From: Nymphaea colorata
Taxonomy: Eukaryota; Streptophyta; Magnoliopsida; Nymphaeales; Nymphaeaceae
NCBI RefSeq assembly: GCF_008831285.2
Contig: NW_022205080.1
Coordinates: 1 to 34,413, forward strand
Length of the DNA: 34,413 nucleotides
Direction of reading: 5' to 3'
In this document: in pieces, positions 21,574 through 33,033 of the stretch
Layout: each line of letters begins with the position of its first letter
Position numbering within the stretch: the first letter of the stretch is position 1
Program-made: the position numbers and the translations under genes
Notes under the pieces: generated by a model
The model's input: the letters and a program-made list of their open reading frames with translations, nothing else
Databases searched by the model: none
What the model was told of the DNA's origin: nothing

Positions 21574-24500
21574 TCAAAAGACTGGGAATTTTTTGACTTT
21601 TAGAAACAGGCCATCGTTTTGGTCTGATTATACCATGCTCTCTTCTTCTTGGATTTATTTTTGCGCTAAGGCTGTATAGGTATTCAGATTGTTTTGCGTA
21701 TTATACTGGTTGATCTTCTGATACTCCTAAAATTCATATAATTGCTTTTATTTTCGATTTTATACTTCTTACGTTGGTTGTTATGGTATTTTATTCTGTA
21801 AAAACTAGAAGGGAATCCGTTCCTTCCCTTCACGTGCTTTAGATCGTCAGTATTGTTCTTTTGGAATGATTGATCCTTCTTAGAAAATCGATGATGACCT
21901 TCTTCCTCGTAGCCTTATACTACATTTTACAAGTTCATGTAGGTTGGCTTGGATTATTACTCATAGTTAGAGTAATTGGAAAACTATGAGTAGTATTCTG
22001 CATTCTTTTTATAATCCACACTCTTATCAAGATAATTGTGGCTTAGATCTTTGATTCTAATGTATTCTTTATGATCTTGGTAACGAAGTGATTTAGGATT
22101 CTGGACCATTTTGAGAAATTAAACATCCTAACGTTTGTTTTATTATTCTTTTTTCAACTGAAACGAAGTCAACTTCCTCTTAGAGGTATTGATGGAGTAT
22201 CAATCGTTTTTCCCTATGTTTTAAGTTGATTTATTTGTGCAACTATGGAGGATTTCTTTTAATTTCTTATGAAATGATCTATGTTCTATCCTTTTTTATT
22301 GAAGTTGCCTCCTCTTTAAATCGATAACGATTCTTTGATTATGATTTTACTTCAAAACGCTTAGTTATGACTTTTTTTTCATCTGATAAATCTTTTAATA
22401 TGCTTTATTCATTCTTCAAGCGTTACTATCGTTCTTGCTTCCGTTGCTGTTTGCTTTTACCCTTCTTGTCAACTTTTTCAACTTTTTTGATATTTATATA
22501 CACTTTTTATCCTTTATTGTTCATGATTTTATTCTAGGATTCGACAAATTATGTGACCATCCCAGCAAATTAATGCATTTTTTCTTTTTAAAGCTCTTAT
22601 TTTTCGTCATGGCTGTCCGATTCATTATCTGAATCCTTTTATTTCTTTTATTATTTTGTTCGTTTTTCTTATAATTCCTTGATTTACTCGAATAACTTAA
22701 GAAACTTAATATCTTTTAGCTATTTTTTCGGTTCCTTTGAGCTCTTTTTTACTGAAATCACGATTTGAGCATTATTGATGCTTGTAGCATTATTGATTGC
22801 TTTGATTTATTCATTCATCATCTTTTTCGCTTTTTTCTTTGACTCAAGATAAAGATCATATTGTTCTATTCCTTCATAATATTACTTAAGTGCCAATATC
22901 ACACTTTCCCCTAGTTATTACCATTTCTTTTTTGTAAAGACCATATCTTTGTGCATGTTGTAATCATGATAGAAGCCCAAGGATGACTATACAGTATATA
23001 CAAAAGGAATCAAACACTCATTTAGCATCACTGACCTTGCTGTTGATCTTTTTTCATATGGAATATCATAGCTACAGCTATAGTATCTGAAAATCGATGT
23101 ATAGTTAGATAGAAGTTTTGGGAAAATTCTGCATTTTAGTACTAAGGCTGCGTTATGTTATATGAAGGACCAAAGATAAACATATTTTTCTTTCTTGAAT
23201 GACCATGAAAATCTAAATAGATGTCAATATCATGAGTCTATGATATCTTATCAACTAAATTTTTCAACAAAACAATCTCAGGATATAGTGCTTTAGAATT
23301 AGTCTTAAATTACCTGTTCAGATCCTTTCCAGAAGCCCCACATCTCGAATTTCCCAAGATAACACCATCAGGATTGTCATTGGAACAATAATGGTCAAAC
23401 TCTATATGATTTGATGGCTACTTTTATCGAAGATATTTGGCTTATGGACTATTGCACAAAAACTTCATAAGGTTAGAAATGATGATTGAAGAGTTTGATT
23501 CTCCAGGGTGAATCCTTCCAGTGATCAATATTACAGGTTGTTTTTGTTTTCATCGTTGTTTCCAACCATGATCATTGGAATGTTGATGCCTATCATACAA
23601 AATAATACCTGATAATGTTTGTCCCAGTGATCCAATTTACGCAACTGTGCTGATCTCCTTTAAATCCTTAAGCAAATCACTATAATTATAAGGTATGCAA
23701 TATGCAAATTTGAGTTCTTATGATCCGTCTGATTCAACTTAGAAAGATAATTAATAGAAATTCCTAATTCTCAATTTTTCATAAAGAAACTCATACCTCA
23801 ATCGTTTTTATTTGAAAGTTACATTAGACATGCCTTCCTGAGTCCATTCCTTCGTCTTTGATGAGCACATGTAAGGATTAAGACCCTAGCTTCCATTATG
23901 ACAAGAATTACTTTTGTATAGTGGGTATCATTTTTGGTGAGATTTGCCAAATTGAACCGCACCTTTTTGCCTTTCTTCATGTTTTTCACTGCAAAGTAAA
24001 ACCAAAATATGTGCCCTTGGGTGTTGGAGTCGATCTCAAAAACAGATCATATTAATTTTAACTTATCTTTACTGCACAATCTAAATTTCCGCCTTAGAAT
24101 CTTGATTAAAAGATGAGTTAATTTTAGAGATTTATTGTGGGATTCATCCCTTAAAAGGCCCGATAGTAGATTTAATTCTTATAAAACTGGTTGTGGACCA
24201 TCGAATCCTAAATTTATAAAGTTCTTACATGTAAAAATCCTGCGTTTTTGCTGACCTTTCTTTCCTTGAATTCATACGCTCCTCCATTAGAATACTTTTT
24301 GTGAAAGATGACAGAGTTATCCCAACGCGGACCGAGATAGACGATACGGTAGGGATGGGAGAGTTAAGTTTCGTCAATTATTTCATCAAAATTTAGACCG
24401 GAGGGAAGGTGAATTGAAGCGGGACTTTGATTATAGGCGATTCGGTATCAGGCTTTTGGCACCACTCTAATGCTCTCATTTTAAATGAATAAGTGATAAA

Positions 24501-24593
24501 TTTATTATTATGCTTTGCATGATTTTATGCAGAAAGCAGATTACATTGGCCAACCAAAGGTTTCTCATTTATTTCATAGTTATTTGAAGACAT
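21574..24593 (-). CDS. AGBL: Cytosolic carboxypeptidase (CCP/AGBL, tubulin deglutamylase type)
   Basis: M14-family metallocarboxypeptidase; relatives trim glutamates from tubulin tails in cilia. The N-terminal CCP domain shows FESRFEGGNLDCAVKISENEYDL, FWFYFAVKNMKKGKKVRFNLANL and AYCIPYNYSDLLKDL. The catalytic domain shows HPGE (23510-23499; zinc His and Glu), NPDGVILGNSRCGASGKDLNR, DFHGHSRKKNMFIFG (zinc His, 23213-23196), EKRSTARSVML, and YTVESSLGF, whose catalytic Glu is a UAG codon (22989-22987). UAA at 24108-24106 and 24096-24094 match both Glu of FESxFExGNL. After about 22900 a 430-aa Lys/Glu-rich tail follows with many UAR codons, ending FPVF, TGA 21576-21574. The upstream ATG at 24593 is chosen because the frame is open through to MRALEWC. 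A 19-nt intron is at 23608-23590. Several one-base breaks occur in the catalytic half. Confidence 0.93.
23590..23608 (-). other. Probable 19-nt intron in carboxypeptidase gene
   Basis: Reverse strand GTATTATTTTGTATGATAG. Removal joins SLGQTLSG to INIPMIMVGNN, in line with the CCP family just before HPGE. If one T of the T run is missing here, as elsewhere in this sequence, the true length would be 20. Confidence 0.65.
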
Positions 24594-24816
24594 TGTTTTT
24601 ATCTTAAATCCCTAGCTTTGATAAATCAATAAAACATCTGCTTAGGCCAAAATTTCTGATAGATCCTAATTCATTAAAGACAATCTGATTCAATAATCAT
24701 AAATTGTACGCAAAATCTCTTCCCGATTGGTAATCCTATGTGTAGTCCATCGATAATATAACAAAAAGGCTATTTATAATGTTAATAAATTTTAATAGTC
24801 ATACAAAAGCAACTAA
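24594..24816. promoter_or_regulatory. Divergent promoter region, carboxypeptidase / CEP104
   Basis: 223 bp of AT-rich sequence between the start codons of two microtubule-related genes that point away from each other. Shared promoter elements would allow joint expression during ciliogenesis; I see no defined motif. Confidence 0.45.
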
Positions 24817-27199
24817 ATGAGCAAACCAAAGCCTCGTCGGGTGAACTACCGGATCAATTATTGCTCCAGCTAGGATCCATAATATCCCGTATCATAATTG
24901 GTGCTTCAGTCCGCAGAATCCAAGGGGTGGCAGACCAAAAGATTTGCTCCTTTTCCGCAAACACTCATAATCGAGCTCTTATAAATGACCGTCGTCACGA
25001 ATATATCCTTTCTTTCACACCAAAATAAAATTTGCACGAAAATCGAAATATAAGGCAAAGAGGATCATGATCAAAATTGGACAAGACTCGGTTATACGAC
25101 CCTATAGTCAGGAATAAACACAAATTACCAATCAAGAGAACTCAGAAACATCAATTTAGGAGGCAAGCTTATCTCGCTAATGAAGTTTACCTTCCATCAA
25201 AACTATGCAACCACATCAATATATTCAATCAGATTGGTATTGTGGCTTTACTTGTCTATGGAGAAAAAGTAACTGTATAAAGATAGATGGTAAGGGATAA
25301 AGAAGGGAGTGTAATTGCAAATTTAAGTGATTTGGATCGAGAAACAATATTAAAATTGAAAAATTTGGAACAAAGTAAACGGTAAGCTGCATAGAATCAT
25401 CAGTTCGATGAGGCAAAAGAGTATAAAGATCAGATAGAAGCCTTGCAAGCCAATATTAAAGCGCTCATCATTCTCGAAAAATAAAAAAAGTAGGCAATTA
25501 AGAGATAACAATATGACGAAGCAAAATAAATTGTATAAAGGATGAAAAGATTGAGAGGACCCATGTTCTTTCCACCGAGATCTGGTCAAAGCATAAACAT
25601 TCAAAACGATCAAAAATACAATATGACTCCAAAAAAATCGGTTCGAAGCAGTATGGATAGTTACAACGATGATCCTTAAATGGAGAACAACAGCATACAA
25701 CGCTATAAGCTGCCATCACGTCAATCATAACCTCGCAACCATAATAAATCTTTTGACTTGAACACACCCAAGAAAAACAACTCACTTGTTATTCCCTTCG
25801 ATTAGATCAAAATAAAGCCGAGAGATAAATATCCAATTGAAGAAGAATTAATCCAAAATAAAATTTTGCTATCAAGAAAAAAATGTATCCTCCGAGGTAT
25901 TCAAAACCAAGCAAAAAAAGTATCGAATAGGAGCACCAGAATAGGAAGAATAACCGAACTCAAACACCCTGCCAACAGTAAAAAAGATATAAAAATTGAC
26001 TCCGCAACAATTTGATGAATGCAGTAAATATTTTCCAATTTTCAACTAGATTACCTTCGAGTATCTCTTGTCAAAGTAGCATACGTATCGAGAAAAAGGA
26101 ATATAGATAATAAATGAAACTTTGAATAAAACTGAAAAAGGAGATAAGAGATAATCAGAAGATTTCGTTGCTGCTTCTATCTTCGTGACTAAAAAATTGA
26201 TCGGTGATAAAATCATCACAGTTTTACTTCAAATCGTTGATTTCTTGGCATGGTGATGAAGAAGTTTAGGCCAGGGCCTATCGGTGCAGCCTCCAAAAAT
26301 ATCCAGCAAATCATGGAAAAATTATCAGACTATCTTGGCCATAACAATGAAAAACTGAGATAGACATGCTAGGATGTTTTTGCTTCTTTACCAGCGCATG
26401 GACTTACCAATAGAGAGCTCTGCTATGATATTCTCTGCAATTCTTCCAATGGCTCAATCAAGGAAAAGCTTCCAAAGATGACAGTAGGAAGGTTGAACAT
26501 GCTTTCTCGCATAGTCTCCAAGTACACGATGGGCAAATCCGAAAACATTATCATCTAATTTTGCAAGAGATTTTTATAAGATAAAAAAGTTAGATCAGGC
26601 TAGCAGCCGTGACTTTGATGGCGAAGATCAGCAAGTAATAGGATATGAGAACCTCTATCCCGATCTTGAGCATCTAAAACCACAGGTGATCAAAATGATC
26701 GAGCAAAAGATAGAAGAAGATGGAGGAGTTATATAAAAAGTTGTTGTCGAAAAGAGTGTATCAAAATAAAAGATTAACAACAGTAAGCAACAAGCACCTA
26801 AGAAACAACCCCAAAATCCTTAGTATTATTGCGACTATTGCAAACTTTTCGATAAAAGATTCGAAGATGATAACTATCGAGACAAGCATCTCTACTCTTC
26901 TTGTCCAATGATAAATCTCTGCAAATAATGCAATCAAGCCATCTAGGTAAGCAATCTCAACAATCACCTACTGAGCGAATGCTAGCAGCACAAATACTAC
27001 AAACGATGTCCAAAATGCAAAGAGGCAATTCCGAGTCCGGTAATACAATAACCACACAAAAATGAAATAATGCATAACAGCGAAAGCTCCTGTAATGGCA
27101 AATCGATGTCCCTTGTGCCACTAAGACATCGAGCCTGGCGATAATGGATGGACAAAACACTTAGCGCAAGAGAAATGCCCAAAAAATACAAGATCTTGA
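24817..27199 (+). CDS. CEP104: CEP104 homologue (ciliary tip protein)
   Basis: CEP104 (FAP256 in Chlamydomonas) sits at growing microtubule plus ends and the ciliary tip. The N-terminal jelly-roll reads YCSSEDPEYPVSEL, SKGWQTKRFAPFPQTLIIELL, LSHQNKI, TRLGYTTLESGINTNYQSRELR, LKFTFHQN and NIFNQIGIVALLVYG. A coiled coil follows (HQFDEAKEYKDQIEALQ, EQYDEAKEIVERMKRL), then a TOG-like helical domain (about 26000-26560), then the C-terminal zinc fingers YCKLFDKRF, CKECNQAIEVSNLNNHLLSEC, CPKCKEAIP and RCPLCHEDIEPGDNGWTKHL. All parts are in the animal order; about 790 aa, TGA 27197-27199. UAG 26944-26946 and UAA 27122-27124 match Glu of the human zinc fingers. Frame breaks near 25200, 25725, 25990, 26255 and 27050-27100. 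Confidence 0.94.
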
Positions 27200-27233
27200 T
27201 TATGTAGTTATTTTTATTTAAAATTTACGGCAA

Positions 27234-28649
27234 TCATACACTGTATACCACAGAAAGAATGGCTCCAAAAGCTCCAAGCCCAGCCACTACAGCCATAAAG
27301 CATAAGAGTAACTTTTGGTTTAAAGTTCGAGGTCCTTTCAGTTTATAATAACATATTGCGGGTATTCCTCCAGCCATCATCACTCCTGCTGTTCCTCCAA
27401 GCAGTCCAAAGTAGCTATTCACTTTTTGAAATAAGATAGCTACTAGAGTTCCACTAAATGCAAGGGACAAACTGAGGATGACATGATTTTTATTATTTTT
27501 TAGAGGCCTAAGACTAGTATAGTACCTATCTGGCAGGGAAGAGACTCAAAGGGATTGCAAAGAATAGAGCTACTATCATAAAAATCTTTCCTAGTGTCAT
27601 TGTGGAGGTAAGGATAGAACCCATGACAACTGAGTTAATTGGTGCAATGTCATTATGTTATGAAAGGAGAAGGTAGCCACTTAGTCCGATAGTTAAATAT
27701 GCAACAATCTATGTGGTGTGGACTCTATAGAACACCTTATCCAATCTTTTTTTCGTGGGATTGTTGAGATCAAAGACTAAAGGAAAAACTAATTGATGAT
27801 TCACATAGCAAAAGATAATTGCAGCTAAGCCTTGCATATTCTCAGAAAAGGCAGTCCATCCATTCAAGGAGAACCAGTTTACATTTCCCCAGTTGATGCC
27901 AGTTATTCCGTGATAGTCAATCATAACTCCGTTTGTTTTGGTCGAAAAACCAAGCATGAATGTAAGGACGATGATGACAACATTCATAACGATAGCAATA
28001 ACGCCTAAGATGGATATCTTCTGCAAAATTCCAATTTATTTCTTCATGATAAATATTAAGTTGATCACAATCGCAACAATCGTTACAATGATCCTGGCAA
28101 TCTCACCTAAATAACTGATATTATACCTCTATCATTGTAAGTTTCAGTGTTTCGACCGCCATTTTCAACATAAAAGTCTAATTTGAAGACGTCATTTAAT
28201 ATCTGCATGACAAACTTAGAGAAGATGACTTGAAAACATACTGTTATACCCCATGGATAAAAAATAAGACAAAATTCAGCCACTTTTCTAAAGTACTTTC
28301 CGTAGCTTTTTTCACACATTTAGCTATAAGATTGAATCTTGAACTTGATGATGAGCCTAGAGATAAGATACATCCCGATATATGAGAACAAGCCTCCTGC
28401 AAAAATGTACAGTAAAAATGGTATTATTCCTATCTTATCGATTCTATAAGGTAAATTGAACATGCCTGATCCCATAGCGCTTGCCAATAATGCAAAGATA
28501 GATCCTCTCATTGCTCCAGCATTCATGGGTGCAAAGGCTCTCTGGAAAAAGGTCCTTCTTTCTATTTCTTAAGGCGTGTAAGAAGTTGATTCGTCGAGGT
28601 TCGTTGATGATAGAAGTGAATTAGGTATTTACTTCATTCGAGTTTACAT
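27234..28649 (-). CDS. Amino-acid transporter, AAAP/SLC38 type
   Basis: Multi-pass transporter of the amino acid/auxin permease family. A hydrophilic N-terminus (NSLLSSTNLDESTSYTPEEIERR) leads to the first helix GSIFALLASAMGSGMFNLPY, the family signature. About ten more hydrophobic segments follow, including YPWGITVCFQVIFSKFVMQI, EIARIIVTIVAIVINLIFI, NMQGLAAIIFCYVNHQLVFPL, TEIVAYLTIGLSGYLLLSEHN, IVALFFAIPLSLFPAREVL and LGGTAGVMMAGGIPAICYYKLK. Two in-frame starts exist, at 28649 and 28637; the first is given. About 470 aa, normal. The C-terminus ends ILSVVYSV at TGA 27236-27234, only 34 bp from the CEP104 stop. Breaks near 28108 and 27480. Substrate cannot be read from the sequence. Confidence 0.92.
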
Positions 28650-28773
28650 AATTATTTGATATGATTATAAACTTAATATATGGATAAACTCTGCCAGAAA
28701 TAAAATGCTTTCCTTTCAAAACATTCATAAGATCAATTACCGACAGCATTTCAGTTTTTTTACATTATAATTT
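28650..28773. promoter_or_regulatory. Divergent promoter region, transporter / hypothetical gene
   Basis: 124 bp of AT-rich sequence between outward-pointing starts; no motif recognised. Confidence 0.35.
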
Positions 28774-30263
28774 ATGAATAATCTTAAATAAGCTCACCAT
28801 TCTAGAGGCTAGCCAATCATTAATAGACTCGAGTATCAAGGCCAAGCTAATCCAGCCTTCAAAAGACTCAGTATCATCAAATGGGAGTCTTAAAAAGGAT
28901 CACATAGAAAAAGTTCAAGACAGAGATGCTGAACGAAAGCTAAGATAAATAAACTATGGAGATTAAGGCTAAAAAAGGATTATTCGAAGAATCGTAGGGT
29001 CATTCTCAAAAATAAATAGTGAAATCGTACCCTAAGATGAAGCTTTCAAATCGCAATAAAAAATCTATCACGCAAAACGACGACTAAATAACTGCATTTG
29101 CATATGACAGCATGTATGATACGCATGAGGCGAAAAAAGAGAAATCAAACAGAAAGCTTCTCAAGATATAGCACATATTCGAAAAAGAAAACATAAAAGA
29201 CGATCAATCATTCGTAGGCAAGCTAAGAAATTTATTGGAATAAAAAGAGAAATCCCCAAATTATGATCCTACGGCCAGCCATTTTAAATCCGGTCATTAC
29301 CATTGAACTTAGTAGTGACTAAGCGTCACTCTTGAACTCTCCTAAGATTAGAATAAATAGAGGTGCCATTATATTAGACCAAAAGAAGGATTTTTAAACT
29401 ATCATAAAGGATTTTGCAAGGAAGACAAAGGAAATTTATAATAGCTATGAGTTGAATGGCCCAAAGGAACATAGATAGAAGAAAAATATACGACATTTGT
29501 CAAGAAGGATTGCTAGATTAAGATCAAAATCAACAAATACCATAGAACTATAAAAAAAAAACGATAGTCTGAAACATAAGTGGAAAAATCATCGTAAAAA
29601 TGTTAATTTGACTTACAAATCAAATGCTAAATTCTCAAAAAGAGGAAATGTATAATAAGAAATAAGAGATAGTAAGATATAACCAAAATTTAAAGGAAAA
29701 ATCCGCAGTTTGATTGTTAAGTAAAATAAATTAACTGATAAAAATTAGCATAAGTTCTTCTGAGTGGTCAAGGAATATAAAGTAAACCTTAGATTGTGTC
29801 ATAAGATACTTAAAAGGCTAATTTCAACAGAACTAAAAGGCTATAGCATATCTAAAGCCGAAGTAAGAGTTGCATTGTTTCTACTTTCAAAGGCCCTGAG
29901 AATAAAAAGCTTAAAATAGCTAATATCCTAAGCAAAATCGCCAAATTCAAGCATAAAACTATAAAACAAGCGAAAGAAGTATATTTAGCATAGGCGCGCG
30001 AACTCAAACACTAACCTTTAACTGGTAAAATGCAACATAAAACTTAATGAAAACTTGTAGAAATAAAAAAATGAAGCAAATTTACTTAAAATAAGCCAAT
30101 AATATCTTGATGGAGATGCCAAAATGAATCTAATAAAATCGATAAAATCATTCTGCATTGATAGATACACACAAAAACTTCCTTTCATGAACAACTTAAT
30201 GAAGAAGAAGTCATCGATCCATCCAAATACTTCAGCAGATTGATAAAGTTGATTAATATGTGA
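28774..30263 (+). CDS. Hypothetical charged, coiled-coil protein
   Basis: About 490 aa, not recognised. Starts MNNLKEAHHSRGEPIINRLE. The product is strongly Lys/Glu/Asn-rich with many UAR codons and long predicted helices (LKKDHIEKVQDRDAERKLRE, KKDFETIIKDFARKTKEI, NENLEKEKNEANLL). Other blocks are DSMYDTHEAKKEKSNRKLLK, SPNYDPTASHFKSGHYH and, at the end, FHEQLNEEEVIDPSKYFSRL before TGA 30261-30263. Frame breaks near 28880, 29090, 29305, 29765, 29925 and 30180; in places a second frame is also open, so the inner sequence is less certain than the ends. No signal peptide or membrane segment. NSUN5 starts 37 bp downstream on the same strand. Confidence 0.6.
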
Positions 30264-30299
30264 TTATGTTTTCTTATACTATTATTCTATATTTATCAA

Positions 30300-31556
30300 A
30301 TGTTCAAATACATAAAATTAGGAAACATTCTCAAAGAAGTGGTAGAACGAGGAAAACAACTAAAAACTGCACTCTATAATAGCAAGCAACTCAAATCTAC
30401 CCAAATTCCTATGGCATATTCTCTACTTTCCCTTGTTGTCAACAACTACAATGCAATCAAGGAGCACAAGAAGAGATTTTGCATATACAAAAGCAAATGC
30501 AACGAATCCGTATCTAATGTGCATCATGATTGCCGAATTTATCAATACGGGAAAGATAGTGGGAGGAGGACAGCTGAAAAAGATGATCGTTGATCATCAA
30601 CATTTGATCCCGAAAATTGAAAAATAGTCGAAAATCAACAAGCAAACTGTTCAGATTAGGCTGAGAGCCATTGACAAAGATTTTTCAATTTTGTAGCATC
30701 ATTTATCAAAGATAGGCAAAAAGGATAAGACCATTCCAAATATGTATCATTTGACTCAATAATTGTACTCCGAGCTGACGAAAAATAACGAATTCGATAT
30801 CTTGAAGACCTCAGCTTGTGTTATGCAAAGCTTCAGTAGCTCATTGCCTCCATTTCTTCTCTTGAAGGGTGTGGAGGAGAAATGGAAAGGAAGAAGATAT
30901 GATGTTATTGATGCTTGCTCTGCACCTGGCAACAAAACTGCCCAACTTGCTTAGTACAATAGAAAGGAAAAATATTTGCTTTTTAAAAGAACTTTAAGCG
31001 CTTCTAGTTGCTGAATGCAACAATAGCCAAGTATGGTTGTGATAACATCATACCAAGTAATGAAAACTTTTTAGAAGTGACAAACAAGAAAAAGTTTAAA
31101 AAAGTCAAGTTTATTCTCTTGGATCCTAGTTGCTCAGGCTCAGGAATGCTTACAAATTTCACAAGAGATGGGAACAAGAATGAAGCTGGTGTATAATCAT
31201 TTGAATAGTTTTGTGAGCATCGGTACAATTAACTCAACTAAAAGGAAAAATCGAGGATAGAAAACCTTCACAATTTTCAAATACAATTATTGAATCATGC
31301 AGCTACTTTCCAACCTTTGAGGCTTTCATATTCTACTTGTTCAATTTATAAAAGAGAAAATGAGGATGTCGTGTAAGAATTTCTGAAATCCCACCCTGAG
31401 TATAAGATAAAGCCATTCAAACTTGTCAAAGACAATTAACTTCTTACACAAGGCTTCGGAACTGCATTCAAAAATTGCATAAGAGTCGATCCAAGGAAGA
31501 TGTAAACAGATGGTTTTTTCGTTACTGTCTTCACGAAGATAAAGCTTGAAGAGTGA
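30300..31556 (+). CDS. NSUN5: NSUN5-type RNA cytosine-C5 methyltransferase
   Basis: SAM-dependent NOL1/NOP2/Sun methyltransferase; NSUN5 (yeast Rcm1) methylates one cytosine of large-subunit rRNA in the nucleolus. The N-terminal helical region (FKYIKLGNILKEVVERGKQLKTALY) matches the NSUN5 start after its short leader. SAM motif DACSAPGNKTAQLA at 30910-30951, IFAFEKNFKRFELL (motif II), and two conserved cysteines: DPSCSGSGM (Cys 31131-31133) and SYSTCSI (Cys 31338-31340), then ENEDVV and the C-terminal DGFFVTVFTK strand. About 415 aa, TGA 31554-31556. DPSCSGSG, not the DPPCSG-type loop of other Nsun proteins, favours NSUN5. Frame breaks near 30478, 30985 and 31220. Confidence 0.95.
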
Positions 31557-31628
31557 GATAAATATAAGTCATATACTTGATATAATTTATATAATTTATT
31601 TAATAACTATTCGTTAAAACACTCACAC

Positions 31629-32581
31629 ATGCATCCCAAAGCCAACGACTCAAACAGTGCATTTTCAATCAAAAGTGATATCGAAAGCATGGCCAAAATG
31701 CTAACAAATATGACTAATCTGCAAAACAGCATGAAGAAAAAATTGATGGCATAGGAGTAGTGGTAGTAAAGAAGATCAATAACGAAATCAATCAAAGCAA
31801 ATGAACTAAAATAAGAGATTAAAAACTTTAGAATATCCTATCAAAGCTTTAGCGACGAGTGTAAGAACTAGTGGATTACTGTCTATCAGGAATTGCTTTC
31901 CATCATTAATAATATAGTTGAAGTTTATCAGATCAAGATTGAAAAATTGGAAAGCACCATCCAGGATCAACAATAAAAGCTTTAGGAATTGTCGAAGAAA
32001 AATAGTCCAAAATTCATATAAAGCGAAAAGATGTTTACCCAAACCAACGAAAACTAATATGATTTAAGCCATTGACGGAGAATTCAGAATAGCTACAGCT
32101 ATCAAACAGCAAAAAGATAAAGATAAGTGATGTAATTGCTTCCTACCAATCATCTATCTTAACCTCGCAAACCGTCAATCTCGAAGAAATAGAACCAAAC
32201 TAGATCAGTGTATGCTTCGACCGACATAACAAGTCTATTTGCTAAAAATCCTTTGCAAAAGGAAACGAAAATATAGTTGATGATGGGTACAATAACAAAT
32301 TCTACAGGAAAGAAAGAGCAGAGAGCAACTAGCTCTCCTTGTCCACTTCTCTTTGCAAGTATAATTCCAAAAATGACCCGAAGGCTTTCAATTCCTCAAT
32401 AGAAGAGAAGGAAAATGTGCCAAGCTTTGTAAGCAGCTGCAGAAAACTAAGCGAGTTTCAAGATAGTCGAAGAGATCAATCCAAGAGCGGTCGTCCCAAG
32501 AATCGTGAGCAAACGTAGGCATCATCTGCTTCAAAGCTGAGCGAACTAAGAAAGTATTTGTACAATCGTAAGAGGATGTGA
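31629..32581 (+). CDS. Hypothetical coiled-coil protein
   Basis: About 317 aa, no family recognised. MHPKANDSNSAFSIKSDIES leads into a long coiled coil (MAKMLTNMTNLQNSMKKKLM; ELLSIINNIVEVYQIKIEKL; DQQEKLEELSKK) to about 32010. A Ser/Asn/Lys-rich second half includes LTSQTVNLEEIEPNEISVCF and a Cys-dotted stretch (SICEKSFAKG, TSLCKYN, SSCRKLSEF). It ends KLSELRKYLYNRKRM at TGA 32579-32581. Only one frame break, near 32068. Another frame over 32540-32650 looks protein-like but is antisense to the next gene. Neither a signal peptide nor a membrane segment is seen. Confidence 0.7.
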
Positions 32582-32618
32582 TATAATTAGTCTTAAAAGA
32601 TATGAAATGGAGGGTATA

Positions 32619-32969
32619 TCAGTATCTATAATTAACGACGAATTGGAAATCGTAAGTTGGTTGAGATTTTTCTTTTTATTTTGATTTTGACTGTTAAATT
32701 TGGGATTTATCTTCTCTGAATATCTTTGACCTGTTATTCGAAAACTTACTCTCCCTGTTCGGGATGATTTCCGACACATTAAATGATGGTTCCTCCTGGT
32801 TTTTCCATATCTTCTCCCTTCTTTCCTTCTCGACCTTGTCAAAACCAATGGAAGATTCTGTTTTCTCTTCCTTAGGAGCGACCATCTTGAGCTTCAGGGG
32901 CTGGTTAGTATCGAACCAATTAATCTCATGCCTAGTGTTGTCGCAACAGATGTTGGGCTAATTTCCCAT
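32619..32969 (-). CDS. MGNE protein B (tandem paralogue, putatively N-myristoylated)
   Basis: An unbroken 116-aa frame. It starts MGNEPNICCDNTRHEINWF: Gly2-Asn3 is the classic N-myristoylation context, and CC just after could be palmitoylated. The middle is highly charged (PKEEKTESSIGFDKVEKERR), and the end is PTYDFQFVVNYRY before TGA 32621-32619. The neighbour at 33034-33411 shares the MGNE start, the C-(D/E)-N-T-HE block and the DFQF(I/V)VNY end, so the two are tandem paralogues with a diverged middle. The Glu4 codon is UAG. Family not recognised. Converges with the gene ending at 32581. Confidence 0.75.
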
Positions 32970-33033
32970 CTCAATCAATTCTTTTAACGAATTATATATG
33001 TAAATTGAGATTCAGAATAAAAGAAATCATGAG

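Noticed and set aside
27471-27545. An 18-nt GT-AG intron in the amino-acid transporter near 27510
   Set aside because: Reading through gives a sensible FPAREVLYESEASKKE stretch in the family context, so no intron is needed; a single-base break suffices.
32540-32650. Protein-like frame continuing the gene at 31629 past 32581
   Set aside because: This segment is antisense to the C-terminus of MGNE protein B, whose intact frame and paralogue-shared tail are better supported.
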